DNA of 48,408 nucleotides, from IMG/VR virus record IMGVR_UViG_3300050014_000239, positions 1 to 48,408 of that record, one strand, 5' to 3'. The stretch is from a virus. Within the stretch, counting starts at the first letter, position 1, and the number at the start of each line of letters is the position of its first letter. Positions 48,336 through 48,408 of this stretch are shown here, in pieces. The notes under the pieces are model-generated. The model saw only the letters and a program-made list of their open reading frames with translations, did not search any database and was not told the origin of the DNA. The translations under genes were made by a program, and so were the position numbers.

Positions 48336-48408
48336 GAATAGCTTGGGCTTGGGGTGCCGGTCGCCCGGCTCCTTGCTCCCTTTGCTTCCTGGAGGGTTCG
48401 AGCGTCTC
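48282..48408 (-). mobile_element. omega-RNA scaffold/IS605-type right end, copy 3 (partial at window end)
   Basis: The final 127 bases are the exact reverse complement of 14580-14706 and 28885-29011, including both hairpins and the terminal GAGGTTCAT. The element points left, antisense to the endolysin gene. Its potential guide, read on the minus strand from 48281, begins GATTTGGCCCTCGTGAAGCC. The rest of the element lies beyond the window. Confidence 0.85.

Noticed and set aside
1-48408. diversity-generating retroelement or retron
   Set aside because: No reverse-transcriptase motif (YxDD) or template/variable repeat pair was seen; the tail proteins end without a variable-repeat signature.
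1-48408. integrase, recombinase or lytic-cycle polymerase genes
   Set aside because: No product shows tyrosine or serine recombinase, DNA polymerase or helicase motifs; they may lie in the missing part.

Overview
The window is the structural (late) half of a tailed, siphovirus-like phage genome. It appears to be one incomplete, high-GC contig. The layout is terminase, portal, head-morphogenesis protein, protease/scaffold, decoration protein, HK97-fold capsid, connectors, tail tube, frameshifted tail-assembly chaperone, 1,780-residue tape measure, minor tail proteins, holin and GH25 endolysin. Most genes overlap by 1-4 bases (ATGA, GTGA, TAATG), so translation is coupled through long polycistronic runs. 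The GC content, frequent GTG starts, an actinobacterial-type mIHF-like protein and the secreted-protein style suggest an actinobacterial host, possibly Thermoleophilia. That is an inference. No integrase, DNA polymerase or helicase is present, and the right edge ends inside a repeat, so part of the genome is missing.

Region by region. 1-7.8 kb: a GGTCGN tandem repeat, then small early genes: XF1762-like protein, HNH-like proteins, DNA methyltransferase, replication-initiator-like protein, mIHF-like protein, and a ribbon-helix-helix repressor behind a hairpin and promoter. 7.8-20.3 kb: DNA packaging and head genes, interrupted by a minus-strand gene (13952-14817) broken by an inserted element. 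20.3-30.6 kb: a roughly 10 kb glycan cassette inside the structural operon. It holds eight glycosyltransferase-like genes (one a double-domain fusion), GDP-mannose 4,6-dehydratase, a sugar C-methyltransferase and a second methyltransferase. It should build a methylated deoxysugar glycan, most plausibly on the virion. 30.6-44.5 kb: neck and tail genes. 44.5-46.8 kb: small minus-strand genes, two of them secreted proteins. 46.1-48.3 kb: the lysis module.

Two non-genic signals stand out. First, a 239-bp sequence with the anatomy of a TnpB omega-RNA (reRNA) scaffold and IS200/IS605-type right end occurs three times, base-identical. One copy still carries the TnpB zinc-ribbon tail. Each copy interrupts a phage gene, and each is followed by a different potential guide. 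Second, several gene ends carry arrays in which CC recurs exactly every five bases (about 50 units in four blocks). One pair of blocks flanks a tRNA-like hairpin. This period fits no codon or CRISPR logic, and I recognise no described element like it.
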